64,000 nucleotides of DNA, from assembly GCF_001636615.1 (NCBI RefSeq), contig NZ_LGEK01000017.1:1-64000 (forward strand), read 5' to 3'. The number at the start of each line of letters is the position of its first letter. Position 1 is the stretch's first letter. The notes under the pieces were generated by a model, which made no database searches, had not been told where the DNA came from, and saw nothing but the letters and a program-made list of their open reading frames with translations. Both the position numbers and the translations under genes were made by a program. The stretch comes from Mucilaginibacter sp. L294. GTDB lineage: Bacteria; Bacteroidota; Bacteroidia; Sphingobacteriales; Sphingobacteriaceae. This document shows, in pieces, positions 18,501 through 25,283 of the stretch.

Positions 18501-18921
18501 AGATATTTCTAAACTGGAGAGCGATGGTTCTATCCCGGTGCTTGATGGTAAATATGAGATCCTGTTATCTGACGTTGAAATTATCGCCGAGGATGTTCCG
18601 GGATGGCAGGTTGCAAATTTAGGAAAACTAACCGTGGCTTTAGATGTTACGATAACCGACGAGCTGAAAGAGGAAGGTATTGCCCGCGAATTAATAAACC
18701 GCATACAAAACTTACGTAAGGCTAAAGAATTTGAAGTTACCGATAAGATAACCGTGGCTGTGAATTGCGGTGCGGAGATCTGGAAGGCGACGAAGAATAA
18801 TTTATCCTATATTTGCGCCGAAATTTTAGCTGATAGCCTTGTGCTTGATAATCAGCTTACTGAAGGCGAAAAGGCCGTTATTGACGAGTACGAAATTTTG
18901 ATTGCTATAAGTAAAAGTTAA
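15538..18921 (+). CDS. ileS: Isoleucyl-tRNA synthetase
   Basis: The protein has 1127 residues from the ATG at 15538. It is a class Ia synthetase that charges tRNA-Ile. The HIGH motif appears as GIHH at residues 54-57 within GPPSANGMPGIHHVMGR, and KMSKR at about residues 677-681. The CP1 editing domain lies between them, with a TTPWTLPSN motif. The anticodon-binding domain follows, with an extra C-terminal region. The length fits the longer, eukaryote-like IleS type 2. The next gene begins at the base after the stop codon, forming an operon with the DksA-like gene and lspA. Confidence 0.96.
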   Translation: MYKEYKQLNLSQTGKDVLDFWKQNGIFEKSISSRPASKPYTFYEGPPSANGMPGIHHVMGRSIKDIFCRYKTLKGFQVKRKGGWDTHGLPIELAVEKSLGITKDDIGKKITVKEYNDACRKEVMRYTDVWNDLTLKMGYWVDLDNPYVTYENEYIESLWWILKQLYNKDLLYKGYTVQPYSPKSGTGLSSHELNQPGTYKMVKDTTIVAQFKVKNDKDSAFLFDSVSSDVFILAWTTTPWTLPSNCALAVGEGINYVQISTFNPYTYEPVSVVLAKDLVKKYFKAEGENASFEDYKGGDKIIPWTLTREFKGTDLLGIHYEQLMPYVTNADLEKNAFRVIPADFVTTEDGTGIVHTASVFGADDFRACKENNVPSVMVKDENGKEVPLVDKQGRFVEEVTDFAGRYVKEEYYTDADRAAEGFKPTDVLISIKLKTENKAFDVKKYEHSYPHSWRSDEPILYYPLDSWFIRTTAVKDKMVALNKTINWKPESTGTGRFGNWLENLVDWNLSRSRYWGTPLPIWREEDGKEEKCIGSIEELNAEIEKSIAAGLMPAGFKLEDMHRPYVDDVILTSSTGKRMLREPDLIDVWFDSGAMPYAQWHFPFENKDAFAAAYPADFIAEGVDQTRGWFFTLHAIAVMLSEASDEVKAVNELVGNKGVAFKNVVSNGLVLDKNGNKMSKRLGNGVDPFETIEKFGADAARWYMISNASPWDNLKFNIEGLDEVRRKFFGTLYNTYSFFVLYANIDKFKYEEAEIALDKRPELDRWIISLLNTLSKEVDGFYADFEPTKAARAIQEFVDAHFSNWYIRLSRRRFWRSDNSEDKLSAYQTLYTCLITISKLMSPIAPFFAERLYTDLNSVTGKEEFESVHLAYYPEYHNDLVDADLEDSMQLAQDISSLVLSIRKKIEVPVRRPLMKILLPILDKNFKEKVERVKELILSETNVKSIEYITDAAGFIKKKIKPNFKALGAKVGKDMKDVAAAINAFGQEDISKLESDGSIPVLDGKYEILLSDVEIIAEDVPGWQVANLGKLTVALDVTITDELKEEGIARELINRIQNLRKAKEFEVTDKITVAVNCGAEIWKATKNNLSYICAEILADSLVLDNQLTEGEKAVIDEYEILIAISKS

Positions 18922-19299
18922 ATGGAAAACGAAAAAACAAGGTATTCTGATTCAGAATTAAAAGAATTTAAGGACCTATTATTAGAAAAATTACGCAGCT
19001 CAAAAGAAGAGCTTAACGCCCTGGCTACTTCATTAAGTTCGCCAAACGCGAACGGTACTGATGATACTGCCGGTACTTATAAAACACTGGAGGATGGATC
19101 TGCGACGTTGGAGAAAGAACAAATTAACCAGTTAGCTGCCCGCCAAAAGAAATTTATTGAGCAGTTAGAAGCCGCTTTGGTACGTATCGAAAACAAAACC
19201 TACGGTATTTGCCGCGAAACGGGTAAGCTTATCCCTAAAGAACGCCTGCGTGCAGTTCCGCACACAACGCTAACAATGGAAGCAAAACTGAAGCAATAA
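18922..19299 (+). CDS. TraR/DksA-family protein with degenerate zinc finger
   Basis: The 125-residue protein has an N-terminal coiled-coil region (residues about 8-90) and the DksA-type C-terminal block YGICRETGKLIPKERLRAVPHTT. DksA proteins bind the RNA polymerase secondary channel. In the canonical C4 finger four cysteines bind zinc; here only one remains (YGIC), with Thr and His at the other positions, so zinc binding is unlikely in the usual way. The ATG immediately follows the ileS stop codon. The coupling to ileS and lspA is recurrent in Bacteroidota. Confidence 0.88.
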   Translation: MENEKTRYSDSELKEFKDLLLEKLRSSKEELNALATSLSSPNANGTDDTAGTYKTLEDGSATLEKEQINQLAARQKKFIEQLEAALVRIENKTYGICRETGKLIPKERLRAVPHTTLTMEAKLKQ

Positions 19300-19905
19300 A
19301 TGAAGGCCGCTTATACAAAACCTTTTTTAACTGCTGCAATTATTATCCTTATCGACCAGATCATCAAGATCTGGGTAAGGGGCCACATGCAACTTCAGGA
19401 TGAAATCCCGTTGTTGGGTAACCGTGGTATGCTCCATTACACCGAAAACAACGGTATGGCCTTTGGTATGGAGCTTGGCGGCGAGCTGGGTAAACTTGCC
19501 TTAACGCTGTTCCGGATTGTTGCGGTATGTGGTATAGGGTATGCGCTGGTGCACCTGATCAAACACAAGTACCATCGCGGGTTGATCATGATGGTGGCTT
19601 TGATACTGGCCGGTGCGCTGGGTAATATCATCGATTCTACTTTTTATGGGATCATCTATAAATACGCGGGCTTGTTTCATGGCCGCGTGGTTGATATGTT
19701 TTACTTCCCGTTGTTAAAAGGTCATTTTCCAATATGGTTACCTATTTGGGGAGGCGAAGAGTTTATCTTTTTCCGCCCGGTATTTAACCTGGCCGATGCC
19801 TCTATATCAGTAGGTGTTATTATGATACTGTTTAACCAAAAACGGTACTTTAAACACGAAGAGCCCGAGGTGAGCAGCCCTAACAGCGAAATGGTAGAAG
19901 AATAA
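19300..19905 (+). CDS. lspA: Lipoprotein signal peptidase (signal peptidase II)
   Basis: The 201-residue membrane protein has four predicted membrane helices. The LspA signature blocks are ILIDQIIKIWV, LHYTENNGMAFGM, GALGNIIDS with the first catalytic Asp, and FNLADASISVG with the second. It cleaves the signal peptide of prolipoproteins after lipidation; many predicted lipoproteins in this window are its likely substrates. It starts directly after the DksA-like stop codon and ends with an intrinsic terminator. A charged tail of about 20 residues follows the last helix. Confidence 0.95.
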   Translation: MKAAYTKPFLTAAIIILIDQIIKIWVRGHMQLQDEIPLLGNRGMLHYTENNGMAFGMELGGELGKLALTLFRIVAVCGIGYALVHLIKHKYHRGLIMMVALILAGALGNIIDSTFYGIIYKYAGLFHGRVVDMFYFPLLKGHFPIWLPIWGGEEFIFFRPVFNLADASISVGVIMILFNQKRYFKHEEPEVSSPNSEMVEE

Positions 19906-19927
19906 AAACTTCTTACATAATATTTAA

Positions 19928-19957
19928 AGCCTCCTGATTTATCGGGAGGCTTTTTTT
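19928..19957 (+). terminator. Intrinsic terminator after lspA
   Basis: AGCCTCC and GGAGGCT form a stem closed inward by GAT/ATC, followed by seven T residues. Confidence 0.9.
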
Positions 19958-19971
19958 GTTTCTAACCAACA

Positions 19972-20067
19972 CGTCATTGCGAGGAACGAAGCAATCTCAG
20001 AACTATACCTAAACGCTTTGCATGCGCCCTTGCCAATCGGGAGATTGCTTCGTTCCTCGTAATGACG
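19972..20067. repeat. Family A inverted-repeat element, copy 1
   Basis: The 96-bp element has ends of about 27 bp. The left begins CGTCATTGCGAGGAACGAAG and the right end is its reverse complement with one difference (CTCGTAATGACG). The asymmetric interior (ACTATACCTAAACGC, GCATGCGCCC, AATCGGG) is shared with the copies at 25093-25188 and 37336-37432. It is non-coding. No clear target-site duplication is visible. Confidence 0.88.
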
Positions 20068-20196
20068 CGCGGGATGGTTGGGTGGCAGGTTTCATTAAAC
20101 CAATCTCTTTCCCGCTCGTCTCACACATTATTAATAAGTACTGCCATCTTTTTTAATGATTTTATTAACTTGCACTTGTAAACCAATACATTCCTG

Positions 20197-21330
20197 ATGA
20201 AAAAAATCCTGATATTGATCTCCATGCTTTCGCCCGTACTGGGTATCGCACAAAAAAAGCCGGTATTGCCCAAAACACTTGACCTGGTTGTTGGCGCTTA
20301 TACCAGCGGCAGCAGCAAAGGCATAGCCGTTTACCGCTTTTATACCGAAACCGGCAGGCTGGCCTTTTTAAATCAGATAGATAACGTAAGTAACCCATCG
20401 TACTTAACGGTATCAAAAAATAACAAGTTTGTTTACGCCGTTAATGAGAATACTGCGGGGGAAGTAAGTTCATTTGGTTTTGAGCCAAAAACAGGTAAAC
20501 TAACCTTCATTAATAAAGTATCCACTTTAGGGGCAGACCCATGCTTCATCTCGGTTGATAAAAATCAGAAGAACCTGTTTGTAGCTAATTACTCGGGCGG
20601 TAATATTGCCGTGTTGCCTTTAAACGATGATGGTTCTATTGGTGCGGCTGTACAAACTATAAAGGACGACGGCCGCGGCCCTAATAAAGAGCGCCAGGAA
20701 AAAGCACACGTACACACCGCTGTGCTATCACCCGATGAAAAGTATGTATTATACACTGATCTGGGTACCGATAAAATAAATATTACCAAATACAAAGGCG
20801 GTAAAAATAACCCTATTGTACCGGCAAACCCTGCGTTTGTAAGTGTAACCCCGGGTTACGGCCCGCGCCACCTGGCTTTCTCAAACGATAAGAAAACCAT
20901 GTACCTGATAACCGAGATGGGGAGTTCTGTACTTGTGTTTGATTATAACAACGGCAAGCCAAAACAAAGGCAGGATATTACCCTGCTGCCTGATGGCTTT
21001 AAAGGTGCTACCGGTGCGGCAGATATGCACATATCACCAAACGGGAAGTTCCTTTATGCTACCAATCGTGGCGATGCCAATGATATTTCGGTATTCAGCA
21101 TCAACCAGGAGAATGGCGAGCTTACCTTTATAGAACGCAGGCCATCTGGCGGTAAAGGCCCCCGTAATTTTATTATAGACCCAACAGGCAAATACCTGCT
21201 GGTAGCGCACCAAAACAGCGATAATATTATGGTTTGGCGATTAGATGAAACTACAGGCAGGATCATGCAGGCTGTTAGCCGGATTGAGGTTGGTAACCCG
21301 GTATGCCTGCAACTTGCGCCGGCCCTTTAA
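20197..21330 (+). CDS. Lactonase family protein (6-phosphogluconolactonase-like beta-propeller)
   Basis: The 377-residue protein starts with a probable signal peptide (MKKILILISMLSPVLGIAQ) and continues as a seven-bladed propeller of the YbhE/Pgl lactonase family. Typical blocks are VGAYTSGSSKGIAVYRF, NPSYLTVSKNNKFVYAVNE, GADPCFISVDKNQKNLFVANYSGG, AHVHTAVLSPDEKYV, and GPRHLAFSNDKKTMYLITE. Family members hydrolyse 6-phosphogluconolactone or other lactones. The export signal argues for a periplasmic substrate and against the cytosolic pentose phosphate step. Terminators and a family A repeat flank it. Confidence 0.88.
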   Translation: MKKILILISMLSPVLGIAQKKPVLPKTLDLVVGAYTSGSSKGIAVYRFYTETGRLAFLNQIDNVSNPSYLTVSKNNKFVYAVNENTAGEVSSFGFEPKTGKLTFINKVSTLGADPCFISVDKNQKNLFVANYSGGNIAVLPLNDDGSIGAAVQTIKDDGRGPNKERQEKAHVHTAVLSPDEKYVLYTDLGTDKINITKYKGGKNNPIVPANPAFVSVTPGYGPRHLAFSNDKKTMYLITEMGSSVLVFDYNNGKPKQRQDITLLPDGFKGATGAADMHISPNGKFLYATNRGDANDISVFSINQENGELTFIERRPSGGKGPRNFIIDPTGKYLLVAHQNSDNIMVWRLDETTGRIMQAVSRIEVGNPVCLQLAPAL

Positions 21331-21360
21331 GTAAGAAGTAAAACCCTAAGGGATAAAAAT

Positions 21361-21395
21361 AAGAAGCCGAAAGTGAGTATCACTTTCGGCTTCTT
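21361..21395. terminator. Intrinsic terminator after the lactonase gene
   Basis: A 16-bp perfect stem AAGAAGCCGAAAGTGA / TCACTTTCGGCTTCTT with a 3-nt loop lies between convergent genes. It could serve both strands; the T tract is within the stem. Confidence 0.85.
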
Positions 21396-21424
21396 TGTAT
21401 TTAAGACTTTTACTTCGGGCTTTA

Positions 21425-21922
21425 TTATTGCGCTTTGGTAAATGAATATACAATATAACCGTTGCCATTACCTATAGCGATAGGCGAGCGCAGGCTCATG
21501 TTAGCATTGTCAATACTGCCGATATCTAAACGGTAACCTTCCTGTACGTTTTTGGCCTTATCGCCTTCGTATAGTTTTTTAAACTGGAACTGGGTGCCGG
21601 TGCTGCCACCGTTAAACACCGACCAGAAAATAGTTTGCGAAGTGCCATTCTGTAAGGTGTAAATACCATTGCCGCTGTTGGTGAATTTCCAGGTGCTACC
21701 TACAAAATCATTTGGTGCTGCCTGGTCAAATACGTTATGTACAGCTCCTGGCAAAAGCCCGTCGTAGCTTACGTTGGTTAACGTCCAGGTGCCTACAAAT
21801 TTACCGCGCGATATGCTGCTGCCGGATGTTGTAGAGGCCGTTGTGTTTTGCGGTGTTGAACAAGCCGAAAAAATAAAGGTTAAGGCTAAAATAGCAAGGG
21901 ATGTTTGAAATATCTTTTTCAT
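21425..21922 (-). CDS. Lipocalin-like small lipoprotein
   Basis: The protein has 165 residues from the ATG at 21922, which gives a signal peptide with lipobox (TFIFSAC). An earlier in-frame start is rejected. After a Ser/Thr linker the sequence has the lipocalin-like opening GKFVGTWTLTNVSYDG, followed by regularly spaced beta strands. This family is common and mostly uncharacterised in Bacteroidota. The ligand is unknown. It lies just downstream of bshA on the same strand with a 74-bp gap. Confidence 0.72.
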   Translation of the reverse strand: MKKIFQTSLAILALTFIFSACSTPQNTTASTTSGSSISRGKFVGTWTLTNVSYDGLLPGAVHNVFDQAAPNDFVGSTWKFTNSGNGIYTLQNGTSQTIFWSVFNGGSTGTQFQFKKLYEGDKAKNVQEGYRLDIGSIDNANMSLRSPIAIGNGNGYIVYSFTKAQ

Positions 21923-21996
21923 GTTCTGTCTTATAAAATAATATGTGTTATTTGGTGTAGTAACACAAATCAAGCCAAAAGGTTATAATAATATTA

Positions 21997-23148
21997 CTAT
22001 TTACACTTTGATATTTCTTTTTTGTTCAGTTCTATTACCTCTTTATAATAGTTTTCATATAAAGGCATAATATTAGCAAGCTCCAGTTCTTTAGCGCGCT
22101 TCAGGGCGTTCTCTTTAAATTGGTTCAGCCTGGTCTCATTTTCCAGTATATAAATAGCTTTTTCGGCCATACCATCTACATCGCCAACATCAAGTAAAAA
22201 GCCGGTAACACCTTCAATATTCAGTTCGGGCAAACCACCGGCGTTACTGCTGATAACAGGCACTTTACAAGCCATAGCCTCTAAGGCAGCCAAACCAAAA
22301 CTCTCTGACTGTGACGGCATCAGGAAAAGATCAGAAACCGAAAGGATCTCTTCAATAGCATCTTGTTTGCCTAAAAAGCGTACATGCTCGGCAATGCCCA
22401 GGTCGCGACTTAACTGCTCACAGCCCGAACGTTCGCCACCATCACCTACCATCAATAATTTCGAGGGGATCTTTTCTATCACTTTGGCAAACATCTTTAT
22501 CACATCTTCTGTGCGTTTTACCTTACGGAAGTTGGAGGTGTGTACCAAAACCTTTTCGCCATTTGGGGCGATGGCTTTTTTAAAGTGATCTTTAGGTTTA
22601 AGGCTAAAACGGGTAAGATCTATAAAGTTGGGGATCACCTTAATATCTTTTTCAATATCGAAGTATTTGTAGGTGTCGTTTTTTAGATGCTCCGATACCG
22701 CTGTTACGCCATCACTTTGGTTGATAGAGAAGGTTACCACAGGCTTGTAGGTGCTATCCTGCCCAACCAGGGTAATATCGGTGCCGTGCAGTGTAGTAAT
22801 AAATGGGATAGAGATGCCATATGTAGCCAATATTTGTTTGGCCATAAACGCAGCCGAAGCGTGCGGGATGGCGTAATGCACGTGCAGCAGGTCCAGCTTT
22901 TCAAACCTTACCACGTCAACCAGGCGGCTGGCCAGGGCCAGTTCATAAGGCGGGTAATCAAACAAAGGGTATTGTGATACCGATACCTCGTGGTAAAAAA
23001 GGTTTTCCGAGAAAAAATCGAGCCGGGCAGGCTGGTTATACGTAACAAAGTGAATTTGGTGCCCGCGGTCTGCAAGGGCTTTGCCTAATTCTGTTGCAAC
23101 AACCCCGCTTCCGCCAAAGGTGGGATAACAAACTATTCCTATTTTCAT
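21997..23148 (-). CDS. bshA: N-acetyl-alpha-D-glucosaminyl L-malate synthase BshA
   Basis: The 383-residue GT-B glycosyltransferase catalyses the first step of bacillithiol synthesis, joining GlcNAc from UDP-GlcNAc to L-malate. The family N-terminus MKIGIVCYPTFGGSGVVATELG is clear. The substrate-site region HVHYAIPHASAAFMAKQIL, the donor site (FLMPSQSESFGLAALEAMA) and SSNAGGLPELN follow. It links to the YtxJ-type bacilliredoxin at 40.5 kb, which uses the product thiol. Confidence 0.94.
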   Translation of the reverse strand: MKIGIVCYPTFGGSGVVATELGKALADRGHQIHFVTYNQPARLDFFSENLFYHEVSVSQYPLFDYPPYELALASRLVDVVRFEKLDLLHVHYAIPHASAAFMAKQILATYGISIPFITTLHGTDITLVGQDSTYKPVVTFSINQSDGVTAVSEHLKNDTYKYFDIEKDIKVIPNFIDLTRFSLKPKDHFKKAIAPNGEKVLVHTSNFRKVKRTEDVIKMFAKVIEKIPSKLLMVGDGGERSGCEQLSRDLGIAEHVRFLGKQDAIEEILSVSDLFLMPSQSESFGLAALEAMACKVPVISSNAGGLPELNIEGVTGFLLDVGDVDGMAEKAIYILENETRLNQFKENALKRAKELELANIMPLYENYYKEVIELNKKEISKCK

Positions 23149-23366
23149 TGTTGTATGATACGCTTTAAGCCCTAACCAATGTTAAGTTATTTAACGCTGA
23201 TAATGAGCATGCAAGTTTAACAGCAATTTATTGTAAAAGTGTTACCCCTATGTAAAATGATTGATGCGGAAAAGTTGGAAAGTCCGTAAGTCGGAGATAC
23301 GAAAGACAGAAACACCTGTTAATACAATGACTTAATGACAGCGAAGCGTAATGACTCAATGACTAA

Positions 23367-23777
23367 TTAGGCTACTCCCGCTACCCATTTTACCAGGGAG
23401 GCATTTACCAGGTTGTTAATGGCGGTAAGGGCGGCATTGCTTTTTGATGTTTTTTGCAGATCGGCGTGGTATATCATGTGGTGTACGCCTAAAACCTTCA
23501 GTGTTGCATCGGCAGTAACGCTTTCTGTGTGTTTATAGCAGCAAATTTTAATGTGCTTGTAAAAAGGGTTTGTTTGCAGGCGGCGAAGGATGCGTTCCAT
23601 ATTGCCAATCATATGTGCATGGTCAAACAATATAACGTCTGGCTTTAGCTCGTGTATAGACGGGAATATAGTGGTGATAGCCGAAATGTGTTTCACGTTA
23701 TCGTACTCGTCCAGTAACTGGTCGGGAAAAGCGTGCGGAGCTACCAGAAGTACTCTCTTAGAACGGGTACGTATCAT
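23367..23777 (-). CDS. Response-regulator receiver-like protein
   Basis: The protein has 136 residues from the ATG at 23777; a TTG two codons earlier is possible. Secondary structure follows an alternating receiver-domain pattern (KRVLLVAPH, then KPDVILFDHAHMIGNMERILRRLQ, then HIKICCYKHTE). The Asp of VILFDHAH sits where a phosphoacceptor Asp would. The acidic pair after strand 1 is replaced by Pro-His, so phosphorylation is uncertain. No output domain is present and the ORF appears single. Confidence in the receiver fold is moderate. Confidence 0.6.
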   Translation of the reverse strand: MIRTRSKRVLLVAPHAFPDQLLDEYDNVKHISAITTIFPSIHELKPDVILFDHAHMIGNMERILRRLQTNPFYKHIKICCYKHTESVTADATLKVLGVHHMIYHADLQKTSKSNAALTAINNLVNASLVKWVAGVA

Positions 23778-23863
23778 GCTCAATCCATTTGGGGGACGTA
23801 AATATAAAATCTATATTTTATATTATCAACCCATTTGAGCAAAAATTAATATTTAATTGCCTG

Positions 23864-24103
23864 TTAATGAACCGGTCGCGCGTCTGCGGTGTCAATAGCA
23901 TTGCGCCCGGTTGGGTCGGCGTTGCCTTTGTTCAGGCTGTCTTTTTTAGTGGTGTCGGCCACCTGCGTATTATTCGGATCGCCGGTTCCCGCTTTGGCGA
24001 CAGTATCTTTTGTGCCGCCGAGGGTAGCTTTACTGCGGTCGCCGCAAGCAGTAATAGTTACTGCTAAAAGTGCAATAGCTGCTATATAATGTGTGGTTTT
24101 CAT
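23864..24103 (-). CDS. Small hydrophilic lipoprotein
   Basis: The 79-residue protein has a signal peptide with lipobox LLAVTITAC (Cys20). The mature part is short, disordered-looking, and rich in Thr, Asp, Gly and Lys (TKDTVAKAGTGDPNNTQ). No domain was recognised. It lies downstream of the SIMPL gene on the same strand but beyond a terminator. Confidence 0.65.
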   Translation of the reverse strand: MKTTHYIAAIALLAVTITACGDRSKATLGGTKDTVAKAGTGDPNNTQVADTTKKDSLNKGNADPTGRNAIDTADARPVH

Positions 24104-24172
24104 AATTGTGAGTGTGTTTGTATATCAAATAACAGGTCTTTAAAACATTTGTTTTTATAGGCCCTAAACAAA

Positions 24173-24206
24173 AAAAGCCCTCCTAACTATTGTCGAGAGG
24201 GCTTTT
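24173..24206 (-). terminator. Intrinsic terminator after the SIMPL gene
   Basis: AAAAGCCCTC (24173-24182) pairs with GAGGGCTTTT (24197-24206). Read on the minus strand, the stem is followed by a T tract (A run at 24168-24176). Confidence 0.8.
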
Positions 24207-24222
24207 GTATATAGCAGGTTAA

Positions 24223-24915
24223 TTATTTTATCTCGAAGATGGCGTTGATCTGGAAGCTCAGTTTGATTTTTTTAACATCAATATCCGACTCCGGAGTTGC
24301 AGAATCTGCTGCTGCCCCTTTAAATTGTACAGCGTACATTCTTGGTTGCGGGAAACTGCTGTTATCATTTTCGGTGATGTTTAGCACGCTACCCAGTTTA
24401 TCGCCAAGGCCATTCACCAAAAAAGCGGCTTTATCACGGGCACCTATCAGCGCTTTTAGTTTCAACTCATTTTTTATATCGTTGATCTTTGAGTAATCGT
24501 AGCTATCAATATTGGTGCTTTGGATGCCTTTTGCATCAAGCTTGCTTAATATCTGGTCAAATCTGTTCAGATCGTGAAATTTGATATTATACTGTTTGCT
24601 GGCCAAAAAATCGGGGTTTTTCTTTTTCTCGGTCTGGTAGTTCCATGATGATAAGCTATTGATAGTGAAATCCTCTTTAGCTATACCGGCTTCGGCAACA
24701 GCTTTCTCCAGTTGTTTCTCTAACTGGCTAATGGTAACAGCTTTTTTCTTTCCATCTAAATATTCCTTTAAAGAGATAGAAACGTTTATAATATCGGGAG
24801 TAACCTCCTGCTCGGCAATGCCGGTAACTTCAATTTTACGGCGCAGATCTGCGTTTTGTGCGAATGCCCCAAATGTGGTGGCAATTAATGCGGCTATTAA
24901 GAATAATTTTTTCAT
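24223..24915 (-). CDS. SIMPL (DUF541) domain periplasmic protein
   Basis: The protein has 230 residues from the ATG at 24915, where MKKLFLIAALIATTFGAFAQ forms a signal peptide with an SPase I site. A longer in-frame reading starting 54 codons earlier is rejected. The mature protein matches the SIMPL family: IEVTGIAEQEVTPDIINVSISL at the start, then ITQ-type strand repeats, and a C-terminal VSFQINAIFEI-like strand. The family is periplasmic or surface-located; reported roles include oxidative-stress defence, but the mechanism is unclear. It has its own terminator. Confidence 0.85.
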   Translation of the reverse strand: MKKLFLIAALIATTFGAFAQNADLRRKIEVTGIAEQEVTPDIINVSISLKEYLDGKKKAVTISQLEKQLEKAVAEAGIAKEDFTINSLSSWNYQTEKKKNPDFLASKQYNIKFHDLNRFDQILSKLDAKGIQSTNIDSYDYSKINDIKNELKLKALIGARDKAAFLVNGLGDKLGSVLNITENDNSSFPQPRMYAVQFKGAAADSATPESDIDVKKIKLSFQINAIFEIK

Positions 24916-25092
24916 AAGTATTAAATATATATAGTGTGTAGAGTTAATTACGTGCAAAAAGTTTAATCTGCAACACGCATAAATAATAAAGGTGTAACCC
25001 AAAACAGAGTTTGGTGTTTTAATATGGTGATAATAAAGAGGGTAGGGGTGAAAAATATTTAATAATATTTTATTCATCTACCCTTCACCGCG

Positions 25093-25188
25093 CGTCATTG
25101 CGAGGTACGAAGCAATCTCCCGATAGGGCAAGCCGAATGCAGAGCGGTTATGTATAGTCCGGAGATTGCTTCGTACCTCGCAATGACG
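25093..25188. repeat. Family A inverted-repeat element, copy 2
   Basis: The 96-bp element has perfect 27-bp ends that begin CGTCATTGCGAGGTACGAAG. Its interior is the reverse complement of the interior of copy 1 at about 80 percent identity by eye, so the two copies are inserted in opposite orientation. It lies in a 368-bp gap that otherwise holds only the terminator of the pseudouridine synthase gene. Confidence 0.9.
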
Positions 25189-25224
25189 CGGAGATAAAAG
25201 CCCGGCTGCAAGCAACGCCATAAA

Positions 25225-25253
25225 ACAAAAAAAGGCGCCTTTACGACGCCTTT
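25225..25253 (-). terminator. Intrinsic terminator after the pseudouridine synthase gene
   Basis: AAAGGCG and CGCCTTT form the stem; on the minus strand it is followed by a T tract (A run at 25224-25233). Confidence 0.8.
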
Positions 25254-25283
25254 ATATATTCTGAAAGTTTCTTAATTCTGATA

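Noticed and set aside
23149-23366. A gene or RNA between bshA and the receiver-like gene
   Set aside because: Only short imperfect repeats of AATGACT and AAGTCGGA-like sequence are visible, with no open frame or stable hairpin.
24916-25077. N-terminal extension of the SIMPL protein
   Set aside because: It would place 54 residues before a clear signal peptide that starts at the ATG at 24915.
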